64,000 bases of DNA from Stictocephala bisonia (Eukaryota; Arthropoda; Insecta; Hemiptera; Membracidae), in contig JAQJVL010000154.1 in assembly GCA_035578905.1 (NCBI GenBank), forward strand, positions 1,285,177-1,349,176, given 5' to 3'. A program made the translations under genes and the position numbers. This document shows positions 26,981 through 39,880 of the stretch, piece by piece; the first letter of the stretch is position 1, and each line of letters begins with the position of its first letter. A model generated the notes under the pieces. It worked only from the letters and a program-made list of their open reading frames with translations, searched no databases and was not told where the DNA came from.

Positions 26981-27513
26981 TTATCAGTTTTAACGAATAT
27001 ATTTGATTTGCAGCTACCTGCTGTAGATACAAACAATAATGTCTTCACGTTATATCTTACTTTTTGGCAACTAGGAAAAGTAAAATAAATGTAATATTCT
27101 CATTTGTTGTAGTGTATGCAAATATTGCAGATATACAGTGAGGCATTACAGGGAGGAAATTAGATGGAGGCATCAGTTCTTGTTCTACTTCATCTAAAAT
27201 AGCCAAGATATTTGACAAGAAAGATTTTGTATATCTAATTTTGAAGAAATATCAAATATTCCAACTATTAAAATAAATTAACACATGCTAAAACAGAATA
27301 CTAAGAAAGAAAATCATACATGCAATTTAATTGTTAGAGAGGGTTATTATTAGCTCTAACTTAACCTGATAAAACAAGGCATCCTTTAACTATTTATGTG
27401 TGCCATTTATATCCTATATATGTCTTGCTAAATAGAAGACTAGATAAAAACATCATCAACAAACAGATGTTGTCTATTTATTAAAATGATAAATGAAATT
27501 GAATGAATACTAT
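26981..27513. other. AT-rich spacer after the satellite
   Basis: Unique-looking DNA between the decaying end of the satellite and foldback copy B. No feature seen. Confidence 0.65.
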
Positions 27514-27907
27514 AAATACGTGTATATAAAACAAATTAATAACGTTGTATTGTTAATAAAAAACAATACGAGTTCGTTGGATTAAATGTTAATAACAAAA
27601 ATGCTAACATTTCATACGAGTCATCGGATTCAAGATATAACTAACTTTTGAGGTATTATCGAATTTTCATAAAGTCAACGGATGAGATGATTAAAAATTT
27701 TGATTTTTTTAAAAATTTTATGCTTAAACATTAGTATGACACAGACTTTAAGTGTCGTGATGTGATCCCTCAGCTTAAGATAAGCGGAAATATAATAGGT
27801 ACTCCGTAAAGTAATCACAATCATTCAGGGCAGAAGTCAAATATGTATGAATTTATGACAACTTGACATTTAAATTATTGTACTACTTAGGAACATAAAA
27901 ACATTTA

Positions 27908-27909
27908 TA
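27908..27909. other. TA target-site duplication, left
   Basis: TA immediately before the left CAGGGTGAG terminus of the mariner-like element. It matches the TA at 32406-32407. Confidence 0.85.
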
Positions 27910-28721
27910 CAGGGTGAGTCTCTACTGACACCATTAAATTTACCTGTTTGTTGTACTCACAAAAAGGAACAAAAAAGTCCATATTAACCTGTGTCCGATT
28001 CTCAACCGTTTGGCTGTAAGGGCTCATATTGTGTGTTTTTAAAATTACTTGACATTAACTCACTGATTGAGCTACAAAAACAAAAGCAAAACACCTACCA
28101 GATTTTTATTAATACCATTGAAAAGATCGTTAAATTTTCTACAAATGTCAATTATTTTGCAAGCAAACGTAAATAAAAACTAGATATCCTAGAGGAAGTT
28201 TATTAAACAAATATGCAACATGTATTTTTCTTCAATTGTTCAAGACGCCATATCAGCACATAAATGTAGTCTAATTTAATGTAAAGTTAAGTAGAAAACT
28301 TTTCTCACTAATAAGCTTGGAATAGATGTATAATTTAATTGGGTTGAATATCATGAAACCAAGAATAACAGCTAAAATATTTCATAAAACATGGTTTATT
28401 CGGTTGCACTTAACTACCAAACTCAACCTGTGCCTGTTTTTGTTTTGCATGTAACTTCCATAATGAGCTGATTGGACTATTGAAATCCGCTGTACACTTT
28501 TATTATTATTCTGTACCTGAAATCAGCTGTTGTAAATATTATCCCATTTTGAACAATAGTTACTCATATTAGTCTGTGCAAACACAAATCATCTTCTCTG
28601 GACAATTTGGAAATATTTATTTTTACTTTTATTTTTATACTTAAGCATAATTAGCTTAAAATTAGTGATGGTATAAGCATTTGTTCTATTGTGGCATTGC
28701 TTCAAACGTTTGTTGTGAATT

Positions 28722-31700
28722 ATGAATCCGTTTACTAATGTAGAATATGCTGATATACATTTTGTGTACGGATTGTGTTCTGGCAATGCAGCTGAAAATC
28801 GTAGAGAATACATTCGTTGATTTCCAGAGAGAAGAATTCCTGATGTAAGAACATTTGTAAGGGTTCATAATTTTCTGCGTGAAACTGGTAGATTTCCTGT
28901 CAGTGACCGCTCCATTGGTAACATCATACAATATGTTGGGTTAGAGGAAGCTGTACTTGCCCAAGTCGAAAGAGATCCAAGAACAAGTACAAGAAGAATT
29001 GCTACTGAATGTGTAGTAAGCCAGTCATTTGTTTCGAGACTTTTACGTAAAAATCAAATACACTCATACCACTTTACTTGTGTTCAGACAATTGAACCCA
29101 GAGACCCTCCTCTGAGACGTCAATTTTGTCAATGGGTTTTACAGCACGATAATGCAGATTTTCTTAAAACAATCTTGTGGACAGACGAATCTACATTTAC
29201 ACGAGACGGTGTTTTTAACTACTACAATGAACACTTCTATGACACTGAAAACCCACATCTTTGTCGTGAATCACGGAGCCAAACTAGGTTTAAGTTAAAC
29301 GTGTGGGTTGGACTGATAGGGGACAAGCTGATAGGGACCTTGATCTCCCTACATCATTAACTGGAGTTCAATACCTTCAATTTCTAAATAATATCCTTCC
29401 AAACCTTCTCGAAGACTTGCCGTTGGAATTGCGTCGGCGCATTATTTACCAGGCAGATGGAGCACCACCACACTTCAACATCAACGTGCGTGAACATATT
29501 AACAACTTCTATATGTGGATTGGGAGAGGTGGAACTGTTGCTTAGCCACTGAGACCCATCCCCCCCCACCAAAGCTGGGAAGCGTGCCAACCGGGGGATG
29601 GCTCAAAACAAGTCGAGCGATGGGATCACGGGTGGCAGTTGGAGGGTCAAAATAACACTCGGCAGCTGAGCAAAACTAATTTTATTATCAAGCAAGCAAA
29701 AATTTAAATAATCAAAAAAAATGGCAGAAGGCCACAATGTTAATTCGCAGTTAAATAAATAACAATAAACACTGAAATTAACAAGAACAACAACAAACTC
29801 TACAAATACCAAACTTAACAATTAACAAATATATGGCCTATCTGCAGCCTAGCTTGAGACACCCAAAACGTAAGCCAAATTTATTAAGCCCCAAATAAAA
29901 GTGAAAATTTAGAAAACTTTTGGATCACAACACTTAAACCGGCAATTCAGCCCACATCCCATGATTCCACCGGGCCAGGGAGTAAGCCGGAATCCCTGGG
30001 CAGCTCCGAATTAAAGTTAAGCTAAAAGTCACATAATCCCCTTTTGGTGAGATTTAAAAATTAAACAATTTAAAAGAAAATATAACACGGTACCGTTCGA
30101 GTAAAAATTCACTTCCAAACACCCCTAATACACGTAACCCAAAAAAATAAATAACAATAACTAGGCCTAAACATATAAATAAATAATAACAGGATTTAAC
30201 AATGGGGACCTAACAAATATAAAAATCTAAACAAATGTAACAACCAAATAAACTAATTAAACTAAATAACAATAAATATAAATAAATAAATATTAACATC
30301 AACAAAATCTTTGTGTATTTTAAAAAAGTTTTTCTCTTTAATAAATAATATATAAGTCCCCAATGGCTGTGGTATAAAATCACTGTCCAAGTTTAGCAGT
30401 TTAGGCCTAGGCCACATAAAGTTCCACAAACATGTTTTTTCTTCTTTCATTTTGCACCTTTTTTTCTATATTCTTTTAAGGCCATCAAAACCCCTCAGCT
30501 CAGCCGCCGGGAAATAAAAGGAACACACTGACCTGAGGACTGAAGAAAAACACCCAGATGTAGGGATGGCAGCGTAGTCGAGACCTAGGTTCTACGACAT
30601 GGTCCTCAGGCCAGGCTGGCAGTGCAGAAGGTTGAACTTTCCCCGGACGACAGGCTGAGGGCTGAACGTCCCACTCAAGGACCCTGGACTGCAACCAGAC
30701 CACAGCACATTAAAAGCAGTACAGCCAACCCCCAAAATACTATACATAACCCCTAATACATGACATGGCAAAACACAACAGGAACAGACAAAATTGTACA
30801 GGATTGGAGCACCCTAGAAAATAAAAGATAAATTTTTAGGCTATGACTAATTATGTTGGAAACTCAGATTTAAGACAAATTACAAATTAACAAATTATAA
30901 AAGAATTAATTACGTATATGGACTTAAAAAATGACAAACTGAGTACTAGGCTATGGATACAGGAGCAATAGGTTATAACATGAAAATCAAAGGGTACAGC
31001 TAGGCTAGGTTATTGGCAAAGAACAAAAAAAATATGGTAAATCGGTAACTACAACTGTAAAAAGGCTCAATAAACATTATACAGAATTACAATTGAAAAT
31101 AAAGGCAGATATAAAAAGCATTAACGGTAATTAACGGTAAAAAGTAACATGGAAGCACATGGCTTTAACCTAGTCTGAGAAACATCTAGACAAAGAACAC
31201 AAATTTAACAAAACCCTGAAAACACAACTAAACCCGATTAATATTTTCAATGAAACAAAAGTATTTTCACCAAAAGGGTGATTAAATATTAGAAATTACA
31301 AAAGAACACTTACGTTTTGGGAACCTTAGCCTAACATAGTAATCTCAGCAGGCAGAGCCAAAGACAAAATGACGGCCAACCTGACAGACGAAGGCTCCAG
31401 AAAAACTAGAACTACTCGAACAATCTAGAAGACGGCCAACCTGACCGAAGCTGCTGGAAACCGGAACGAAACGGAACTGAGCCAACGGCTACCAAGTACA
31501 CGAAACGCAGGGCATGAGCGATCTCAGGCAGCCCGGTAGACAACGACGAAAAAAAACGTAATGTACCGGTCAAAGACCCGGTACACCACCACGGTGCTCT
31601 GACCGCAACCCTATTGATTACTATGTCTGGGGTTCTTTGAAGTAAGAAGTGTACAGAAGTCCAGTACAAACAGCCGAAGAATTGAGACATCGAATCATGA

Positions 31701-31819
31701 GGGCTGTTAGACGCGTTAGAAATGAAATCAATCTAAAGGCAAGTGTAAGGGAGTTGAGGAACCGAGTCTGTACCTGCATAAGGAAAAATGGTGGACATAT
31801 TGAACACTTATTAAAGTAG
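28722..31819 (+). pseudogene. Transposase of the mariner-like element, disrupted
   Basis: Role: DDE/D transposase for cut-and-paste movement into TA. Seen: ATG 28722 (MNPFTNVEYADIHFVYG), a helix-turn-helix region (TRRIATECVVSQSFVSRLLR), first catalytic aspartate in ILWTDES (about 29175), second in QADGAPPHF (about 29453), and third region NPIDYYVWG at about 31605 followed by a basic C-terminus to TAG 31817-31819. Ignoring the insertion, spacing between the second and third acidic residues is about 34, as in mariner families. Lesions: in-frame TGA at codon 34, a frameshift near 29322-29340, TAG where W is expected at 29543, the insertion of about 2.0 kb between about 29555 and 31591, and a TAA after WGSLK. 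Certainly inactive. Confidence 0.9.
29555..31591. mobile_element. A-rich, T-poor non-coding insertion (element X) within the transposase
   Basis: Both ends are fixed by the interrupted transposase frame: the left side matches up to about 29554 and the right side resumes at about 31592. The plus strand is strikingly A/C-rich and T-poor. No long frame or recognisable protein is present, and I find no obvious terminal inverted or direct repeats. Read on the minus strand, GC-richer blocks alternate with AT-rich blocks that start with splice-donor-like GTAAGTG (at 31313) and end with a TTGCAG acceptor (at about 30690); the block 30533-30688 ends CAG/GTCAGTG. The class is unknown: a non-autonomous retroelement or an exon-containing element are options. 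Confidence 0.6.
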
Positions 31820-32405
31820 TTTTTGTTATAATAAAGCATGATTATCTAAATATTACAGTTACTATGTTTTTTTTATTTCGTAAAGACTGACAATTTGTTT
31901 GTTAGGTACAACCGAATAAACCATGTTTTACAAAATATTTTAGTTGTTATTTTTAGTTTCATGATATTCAACCCAATTAAATTATACATCTATTACAAGC
32001 TTATTAGTGAGAAAAGTTTTCTACTTAACTTTACATTAATTTAGACTAAATTTATGTGCTGATATGGCGTCTTGAACAATTGGAGAAAAATACATGTTGC
32101 ATATTTGTTTAATAAACTTCCTCTAGGATAACTAGTTTTTATTTACGTTTGCTTGCAAAATAGTTGACATTTGTAGAGAATTTAACGATCTTTTCAATGG
32201 CATTAATAAGAATCTGGTAGGTGTTTTACTTTTGTTTTTGTAGCTCAATCAGTGAGTTAATGTCAAGTAATTTTAAAAACACACAATATGAGCCCTTACA
32301 GCCAAACGGTTGAGAATCGGACACAGGTTAATATGGACTTTTTTGTTCCTTTTTGTGAGTACAACAAACAGGTAAATTTAATGGTGTCAGTAGAGACTCA
32401 CCCTG

Positions 32406-32407
32406 TA
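32406..32407. other. TA target-site duplication, right
   Basis: TA immediately after the right CTCACCCTG terminus. The uninterrupted homologous site in copy A, near 20970-20985, has no insertion. Confidence 0.85.
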
Positions 32408-32823
32408 TATACTGTATTATGTAATTTGCTGCGGCCCTACCTCCCTCAACGGATGAAAGGAAATAAGTCTGTATGTAAGTTAAGATTATGTATATAATTC
32501 GTTTTAATCATTCTTTGTAGATAATAATTTATTGTACACCTATAAACTTAGTATGTTTTATTCTTTTAAAAGCAAATCTATAGAAAATAAATTATTTTAT
32601 TTTGGTACAATATTTAAGACAGTACAAGTGAACGTCAAACAAGACAAATATATTACAATACAAGTACAAAATACACAAATATTGTGGTGATCGATTTCGG
32701 TTAACCACACTCACCTTCCTCAGACCATAAGGATTCACAAAAGAAAAAAATGTATTTAATATTGTGATATATATGTGTGGTGTGTCGTTTACTTGTACTG
32801 TATTTGTACCAACACGTATTATG

Positions 32824-33645
32824 TAACTCTGTAAATACATAACACCACCCACTTAAAAATACGGTGTAGTACATCAAAAAGTACTTTTAAACTCAATGAT
32901 GTTGTTAATTTAAATTCAACAAGTAATATTTTTAAATATGCTCCAGCAATCTTTGCATCTAAGTGCTCTTGACTTAATTAGCTTAGAGCCGGCTGTTCTT
33001 GGATTTTACCATGATATTAGCTATTGAATAGTATGTTGTGAAATGCACTTCACAGCATTTGAAAATGTATTACACACAACATATATATATATACATATAT
33101 GTTTTTGGTTGAACACATTATAACCAATTGTGTGAATACATATATTTCTAGTTCGTTGTTATTACTAGGTTATGTTGAAGCGAATGACTAAAAGAACTAT
33201 AGAAAATTGCCTGTGAAATTTGTAGATAAGAGATATATATAAGCTCATGATAATACTTTATAATAATTATTTCTGATTGAACGATTATATTGGATAACCA
33301 TAATCCCTTTTAGAGGATTTAGAGGACATCGTCGGTATCGGTGTCATGATAAGTGTCATACGTTATATACACTTGTCGTGCATGTCTGTTTTATGAGATT
33401 AAGTAGTGGTTAATTCACCAGAAAGAACATTATTGTTAAGTTTCTTAGATTGCCACCTACTGAAAGCACTGGTGGAAGTGAAAAAGAGACAACCACTCTT
33501 GCGTCGCTGTGTCGTTGACATGGACAGTAGAGTATGTGGTAGGCCGCAAGCTGTAGTAGCTCCACCCCTTACGTAATCAGTAGCAATTATCGTTGGTTGG
33601 TTTTATCAACACTAAAAAATAATTGGTTCCAAATAACTGGCACAA
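32824..33645. other. AT-rich DNA, no feature
   Basis: It contains a short TA tract near 33083. No gene or repeat recognised. Confidence 0.65.
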
Positions 33646-34140
33646 ACTTTCTCCCATATTAAACTCTAAAAAAATCAAAACTTTGAAAATTACCAGTTTG
33701 ATTCCCTAATATGTTTTTTGACATAACTAAAAACTAGTCAAGTTAGAGGCATGCGGTTTTCACTCGAATATTATAAGTTTTAATTCACATATTTCTGGAA
33801 TATCTTACTAAAATCGTTAAAGTTCTTTTTGAGAAAATTCTAATTTGTATGTTTTTACCCCTAAAAATAAAAAAAAAGAATAAAAACTAAAAGTTCGAGA
33901 ATGTGAAACAAATTTTCTGAAGATATTTGATAAGTAGCCTTAGTAATTTACTATACGTGGATAAATAGTAATATACATCTACTAAATTTAATTTAAATTT
34001 ATCCATCCGTTTTGTCTCCAGTGAACTGCACATACACACAGACAGATACACTTACGGACAGATTTTTAGACCAATTAGTAAAAAATATATTTTTGGAAGA
34101 TCACAATACTTTCTCTATGCTAACGCATATGGGAGAAAGT
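33646..34140. mobile_element. Small inverted-repeat element (MITE-like), about 495 bp
   Basis: A perfect 14-bp terminal inverted repeat, ACTTTCTCCCATAT (33646-33659) and ATATGGGAGAAAGT (34127-34140). The interior is AT-rich and non-coding. No convincing target duplication, so the superfamily is unassigned. Confidence 0.6.
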
Positions 34141-34614
34141 AAACGTTTATAGAGATAACATTATATCATTATTTTCTCATTAAACAACAATTAATAGTAA
34201 TAATACAAATATAATATTTCAAAAATTAAATAAAAGTAATAAAATGAATTTTCACAGCTACATACTAATTTACAGTTAGAATATTGTGGTCACAGACGTT
34301 AGATTGAGGAAAGAAGTTATACACGCCTATGTTGTAACCCTACGGTGACAGATCGGTGGAACTTCACCTGATTATCGATTTAAGATACATTTATAGTCAC
34401 AATTGGCCTGGCGTAGTATTATTTTGAAATTTACTACATTTAGCTGTTAAAAAATTAGTCTTTACATTTGGATAAATTAATATTAAAATACAATTTTAAA
34501 ATGATTTTCCCATTCTACAATGGTTATAAATATCATATCCTGATTTCTTTAGCTGTATGATCTATATTTGACTAATTTGAATAAAACGTCATTCCACCCT
34601 CGTACTAACAAAAT

Positions 34615-36560
34615 ATTGCGTTGGACCCATAGAGGGTCGAGGAGGACGACACAGAACAAAAAAAGCACAAGTTGAATGAAAAAAATAGTGATTATTACAA
34701 TGAAAATTTTTAAAACCAAATAATTCAAAGCATAACAGATTTTAAATTATAAATAACAAAATTAAAACTTTTACGGACAAAACGTGAAGGTGTTCATCAA
34801 AAGTTAAAGAACAATTTATAAATATATTTTATGGCCTCGAGGCAAAAGAAATAAGTAAAGAAAAAACAAGATCGACAAATATAAACAGTACAAAGTATCA
34901 TTAAAACGTAAGCTATATAAAAAATAGGTTAGGTCTAATAACCTTTTTTATAAATATAGAGTTCTGGAAAATGTATAACAATAATAAAGAAATAAAAACA
35001 ATGAACCCATACAAGAATAAATAGATAACAGAATACATGAGTGAAACAACAATAACTAGAAAACAATAACTACACATAACAAAAGGACAACATTTTTAAA
35101 CGGCAGCTGAACTTACGGGGCTTCGGGCAAGAACAGAATTTTGTAAGGTTTTGGGCAATTTGGGAAAGTTAAAAAAAAAAAGAATTAAATTAATAGTCAC
35201 GTCGAAATCCAGCAGACTAAACTGGCCGACTCCTAATGGGAACAATAATGTGAAAAATTATCCGAGAACCCCGTTCTTTAAAATAAATAACCCCAAGAAA
35301 AAACTATGAACTAAATAACATTAAAATAAAATCTATAAATATATCTCGCTTTAAAATTTCACTGTTTGCCGAAAAAACAAAGCACGAATTTTCACAGATA
35401 GATGACACGCTTAAAATCTTCAAAAACTCTATAGCTGGGGGCCGGCAGGGCCAGAAAATAATCTGAGTTAGGGTCACTTGCATGTCGAAGTTTTCATCCG
35501 TGAGGCCGTTGGATAGGCAGCGTGGAAAGGGTGAAGACTGAAGAAGTGGCTGCCCCTCTGGGACGCAAGGCTGCCCCTCTCCCAGCCCGTAGGTTCCGCA
35601 CTGTGCCTCCAGGAAAACGTCGTCAGTAGCCATTCAAGTGCCCATCCATCATTCTCCGACCCCGGAGCCAGGGCTAAACAAACAGCATAGCACAAATCAT
35701 AATTTAGTCTGGCTCCACGAAAGTGAAAAAACAAAATAAATATATGAAAGGACGAGATTAAAAAAAGATAAAATTTGTTTTACTAGTAAAAGCTGCCATT
35801 AAAATGTAAAATTTGTAAAATAAAATAAATAAGTACAGAACTACATAAATACCAAATTAAGTGTTTACCTAAAATAGCAAAAGACTAAGTAGCAAAAGAC
35901 AAAGCAAAAGACCTGGTTAACAAATAAATTAAGCAAAAATAATAAAGAACAAAGTAAAATCCTGCCGTGTCCGGTTTTTTTTCCGGTGATAGGTCTAACA
36001 AAAAACATGAAACCTTTTGTTAGACTTATCAAGTGAAATAGTCCAAAAATTGACATCTAAAAATCAATGTTAACAGGCCGAAATAGTTCAGTATATAAAA
36101 ATACATTAAATATCACAATAAATATAAATGACAATACCTCGTTACATGGGCCTAACCTAGGCCTGCTGAAAATAAAAACATTTTTACAAACAGGCAACAG
36201 CTTTTTTAATTACTGAAACAACACACACTAGAGAACAAAATAAAGCTTGATAAACAATAATTTTAATCAAACACTTACAAAAGCAAAAAATTTTACGAAC
36301 ACTTACTAAAACGTTTCTAGCCACAGAACATGTCGTCGTTGGCTGCCAAGCTAGAATGGCGAGCTTGCCGTCAACGCCAAGGAACACAGAACACAAAATC
36401 ACGGAACACGAAAACGAAAACAAAGAAACTAAAACTAAATGAAACACAGAGAGGAAGACTGAACTGTCTGAGGGAGACGATCGTAATGTGCAAACAGCAC
36501 AAAACCATATTATTATTGTGTCTATATCTCATTCCTGGATATCATGGGGCCACTATAAAC
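34615..36560. other. A-rich, T-poor non-coding block (element Y), boundaries uncertain
   Basis: The plus strand is A-rich and T-poor like element X (29555-31591), and it also contains TAGGCCT-type motifs. On the minus strand a GC-richer segment (36560 to about 36310) ends in a donor-like GTAAGTG (at 36306). A second GC-rich segment (about 35673-35457) follows a TTTGTTTAG acceptor-like site. Overlapping open frames around 35304-35734 give proteins with no recognised domain. It may be a relative of X or a remnant of a spliced host transcript; neither is shown. Confidence 0.4.
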
Positions 36561-37115
36561 AGAATAATTTTAAGATAACACTTTTAGACATCTGCATTTT
36601 TAATTATTATTATTTCTGACATACTGATTACCTATTAAATTGTGTTATTTTACAAATTAAAATAACACCAATAAATTATTTAATACTTTCTATGAAAAAA
36701 ATCTGTAAAAAACTCCCTTTAACGATAAATACCAGGTTTAGTATATACAGGACGTGCTGAGTTGGGAGATAACAGTTTGAAGAATTGAGGTTAACACAGG
36801 TGGGTTCAGTACTATCGGATCTCCCTAAAAGTACGTTTTCAATTTGGCTCTTTCTGCCAGAAAGATATTCAATATTTCCAGCTGCATATTGGAAATGATC
36901 GTATTACTTTAGTTGTCTTATAAACAAATACACTGTGATGAAGATAGAATTGATAAGAATATATTTTAAAGAGATAATATTTAGACCAATCTCTTTCCAT
37001 TAAACAAACGTAGGCCGACGGGCAGTTTAAATATGCATATTGATGTTTTTCTTTATTCAGCGAAACATCTTATAATTAATAACTTCCCCAACTAGAATGA
37101 AATATATGATACAGG

Positions 37116-37280
37116 TTTACTTGGGATCTGAACCTACGTAACATTAGTATGAGGCTTAGCTATTTGACACACTTCTCTTCCCTACTCAACATTCGAACCC
37201 TGACTGTCACCCAACATGGACACCCCAGACTTCTCTAGTAGTGTACACGCCAATGCAACCATTGAGCGAACGTCACGTCT
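37116..37280 (+). repeat. Dispersed repeat RA, copy 2
   Basis: Contains TTTACTTGGGATCTGAACC, CACCCAACATGGACACCCC and AGACTTCTCTAGTAGTGTAC. It matches copy 3 over most of its length with substitutions and small gaps. No coding capacity. Confidence 0.6.
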
Positions 37281-37770
37281 TTTATATATTACATATTATT
37301 TTAGTGGTTAATATGTTTAGAAATATATTCTCAAACAGCATTAAGCTACAGAGTAAAATAGATAGCTGCAATGTAAAAGATAAAAGATTGAATAACGGAT
37401 TACTAAATTTGAATTGTTTTGTGTAATGTATATCATATTCAAATAATAATATGCATTAAGTAAAAGACAGCTGAAAAAATATTTTAAAGGGTTTTATATT
37501 AATATTACGTGACATTAAATATAATAAATGCTAAACAAAGAGCTACAGTCGTAGCTGAATCCATATTATAATTGAGTTTCGACTTATATTAAAATATCCA
37601 TTGTGTAGGTAAATCAAAATACAAACTGACAACACTCACATTCCTATGTTCAGTTATTCTTGGTGTTTTCTCACTTTATATTACGCTTGCTTTCTATCAT
37701 GTTATATTTCGGAATTGTTTTCACGCATCTTTAATACAATCGAGGTAAAATGTTAATTTTTTCTCCTTAT

Positions 37771-37773
<3 letters not shown>

Positions 37774-37819
<46 letters not shown>
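37774..37819. repeat. Poly(A) tract, 46 bp
   Basis: Uninterrupted A run. It could be the tail of a plus-strand retroposed sequence, but nothing recognisable lies upstream. Confidence 0.98.
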
Positions 37820-37820
<1 letters not shown>

Positions 37821-39854
37821 ACTTAAGTAATTTTACTCCTCATGTGTGTTTAATATTACATATAGCGTAATTTTAAACAAATCAACCTGTTATTAAATTA
37901 AACCACTAACTAGCATATGGCAAAATGTTTTAAATAATTCCTTTTTGAACAAATGAGATATATATTGAGATATGAAGTTTTAAGAAATATATAGTTTTTT
38001 GTGCTAAACTTAAAATAATATGTTATAGACTTGTTCAAGAAGACTTAAATAGTGTTTTCTTGATTAATACTTCCAGCTACAGTGTCTAATTATTTAAAGA
38101 TGTATGCTGTTGGGGAGGGGGGACATATAATGGAATCTGATTCAATACTACAAATGAAAACATAGTGTTCAATATTGTTACGATTTTTTTTTAATGATAT
38201 TAACTTATTCTTGCTTTTTACCTGCTTTTATTTTAAACCAATGTTTAACTTGTCTCTTAACTCTGACATTTTATTTATGTAAATGTGTAAGGATATAAAT
38301 AACATACAATCAACATACATTTTAAAGTTTTCATTACTACAAGCATTAATGATTTACGAAATAGCTGTAACTGAAGAAACACATTTTTTTGACAAGGGAA
38401 TATTAAAATTTGAGGAACCATCCATATTTAAATGGCTTGTTATTTCAAAATTTACAAATAATGAACAATTAATTATTACAATTTCCATTTACGAAAACAC
38501 TTCCTTGTAGCAATTAGCTCATTCATTTTTATGGTGTGACACTTAAGCACCAAACAGTTTGTTAGTGATATATAATTGTACTACAAGGAAATCAATAAAA
38601 TTACTCATTAGATTCAACTCATATTTACATAAATACACCTACAGCAGATATTATGACTAAAGTTTGGTAGAGTAATAGTACAATAGTTTCAGAAGAATTT
38701 ATTTAAACATAACATATCAGAGGGTTCGTACAACCTCAAGTAGTAAACACGTTCCGCATAATAGTTTAGTATTGGCAGGCCTGGGGTATCAGTTAAAGGT
38801 TAAGTTCCCCCATGAGACGCCCACGAAACAGCCTGTTTCTACGTTGCGATTTTATGGTCAAAGAAGTTTTGAACTAAATGAAATATACCAAATCGTACTG
38901 TATAGTAATATAATTACTTTCATTTTCATTTTACAATTCCTAGACCTATTAATTTAGTACAGTAATATTATTCAATTAAAGTTTATTTTTGAAAACTACA
39001 ACCCTTTTTAAACTAGGTTACTTAACTAGAAACCATTTCCGTCAATTCAATGTCACTACTTTTTCCGTTACTTCCTACCACTACTTTTTTTATTGTAATC
39101 ACGGTTATTTTAGGCGAGGTTAGGTTAGGTTAGATTACGTGGCTACTAATGTTTATCACATACTGGTAATTCCAATTACTGAGTGAGCACGCTTTCCATC
39201 TGTAAGTTCTTGGAAACTGATAAGATAAGGCCAGCGATAACGAATTCCTAGCATATAAGGAATACCACAATGGACGTAAAGATTATTGTAGAACAGTTTT
39301 TAGAGCAATAGAACATTTATCAAGCAGTAGTGAATTTACGGAAACTAAAAGAAAAGTAGTGGTAGATAATTAACGGAAAAGATCCTAAATTAGTTTTCAA
39401 GGATATTAGAAGGCATTTAGTTTAATATTTGTTGGTAAATTGATGAAAATTAAGCTAAAAACCAAAGTAGGAAAAGAGGTTTTAAAGGGGTTCCTCAGTT
39501 GAGGGTTTCAGGTAATCGATAGATGCAACCTCACTTCAATTGGATTTCTTTACATATTTCTGTCTGATACTAAGTGTGCCATATTAATCCACACTAAGAA
39601 ACATTACAAATATTTGTAGTTGAGTCTTTTTAAAATAAAATGCAACCATGATCCATTCAAAGTCTTAATGAGCAGGCCAAATATAAAAACCTAAATTATT
39701 TTAATTCAACAACATATGTTTTAGTAGGATATAAATATACCTTTTTACAATGTTTAGGATGTTAAATTTATATAAATCTCCTATAAATTTATAGTTTGTA
39801 AAAGTATACTTAAAACCTATAAACAGGAGATGTTTCCTATTTTAGAATCATAAA

Positions 39855-39880
39855 TTTTTTTTTTTTTTTTTTTTTTTTTT
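39855..39880. repeat. Poly(T) tract, 26 bp
   Basis: Uninterrupted T run; possible tail of a minus-strand retroposed sequence, but none is recognised. Confidence 0.98.

Larger units (their letters stand above)
27910..32405 (+). mobile_element. Mariner-like (Tc1/mariner superfamily) transposon with about 0.5-kb inverted repeats
   Basis: Seen: a 4496-bp element beginning CAGGGTGAGTCTCTACTGAC, with the reverse complement ending at 32405, flanked by TA at 27908-27909 and 32406-32407. The terminal inverted repeats run about 27910-28412 and 31902-32405 and are strongly matched. A transposase relic lies between them. Known: TA target duplication and CAGGG termini are typical of Tc1/mariner elements; half-kilobase inverted repeats are unusually long for mariner-type elements. 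It interrupts foldback repeat copy B, and its own transposase is interrupted by an A-rich insertion of about 2.0 kb. Confidence 0.93.
27514..32823. repeat. Foldback-like repeat, copy B, split by the mariner-like element
   Basis: Halves 27514-27909 and 32406-32823 are collinear with copy A. The right terminus GTACCAACACGTATTATG (32806-32823) is the exact reverse complement of copy A's left terminus, which defines an 18-bp terminal inverted repeat. The left terminus near 27514 is diverged and less certain. Confidence 0.75.

Noticed and set aside
35304..35734. Overlapping minus-strand open frames of 86 and 109 codons
   Set aside because: They use different frames of the same GC-rich segment, neither shows a domain, and the segment looks like part of the non-coding block Y.
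36749..36980. Possible lone transposon end (TACAGGACGTGCTGAG)
   Set aside because: I could not find a matching inverted end or a second copy in the window, so it is not listed as an element.
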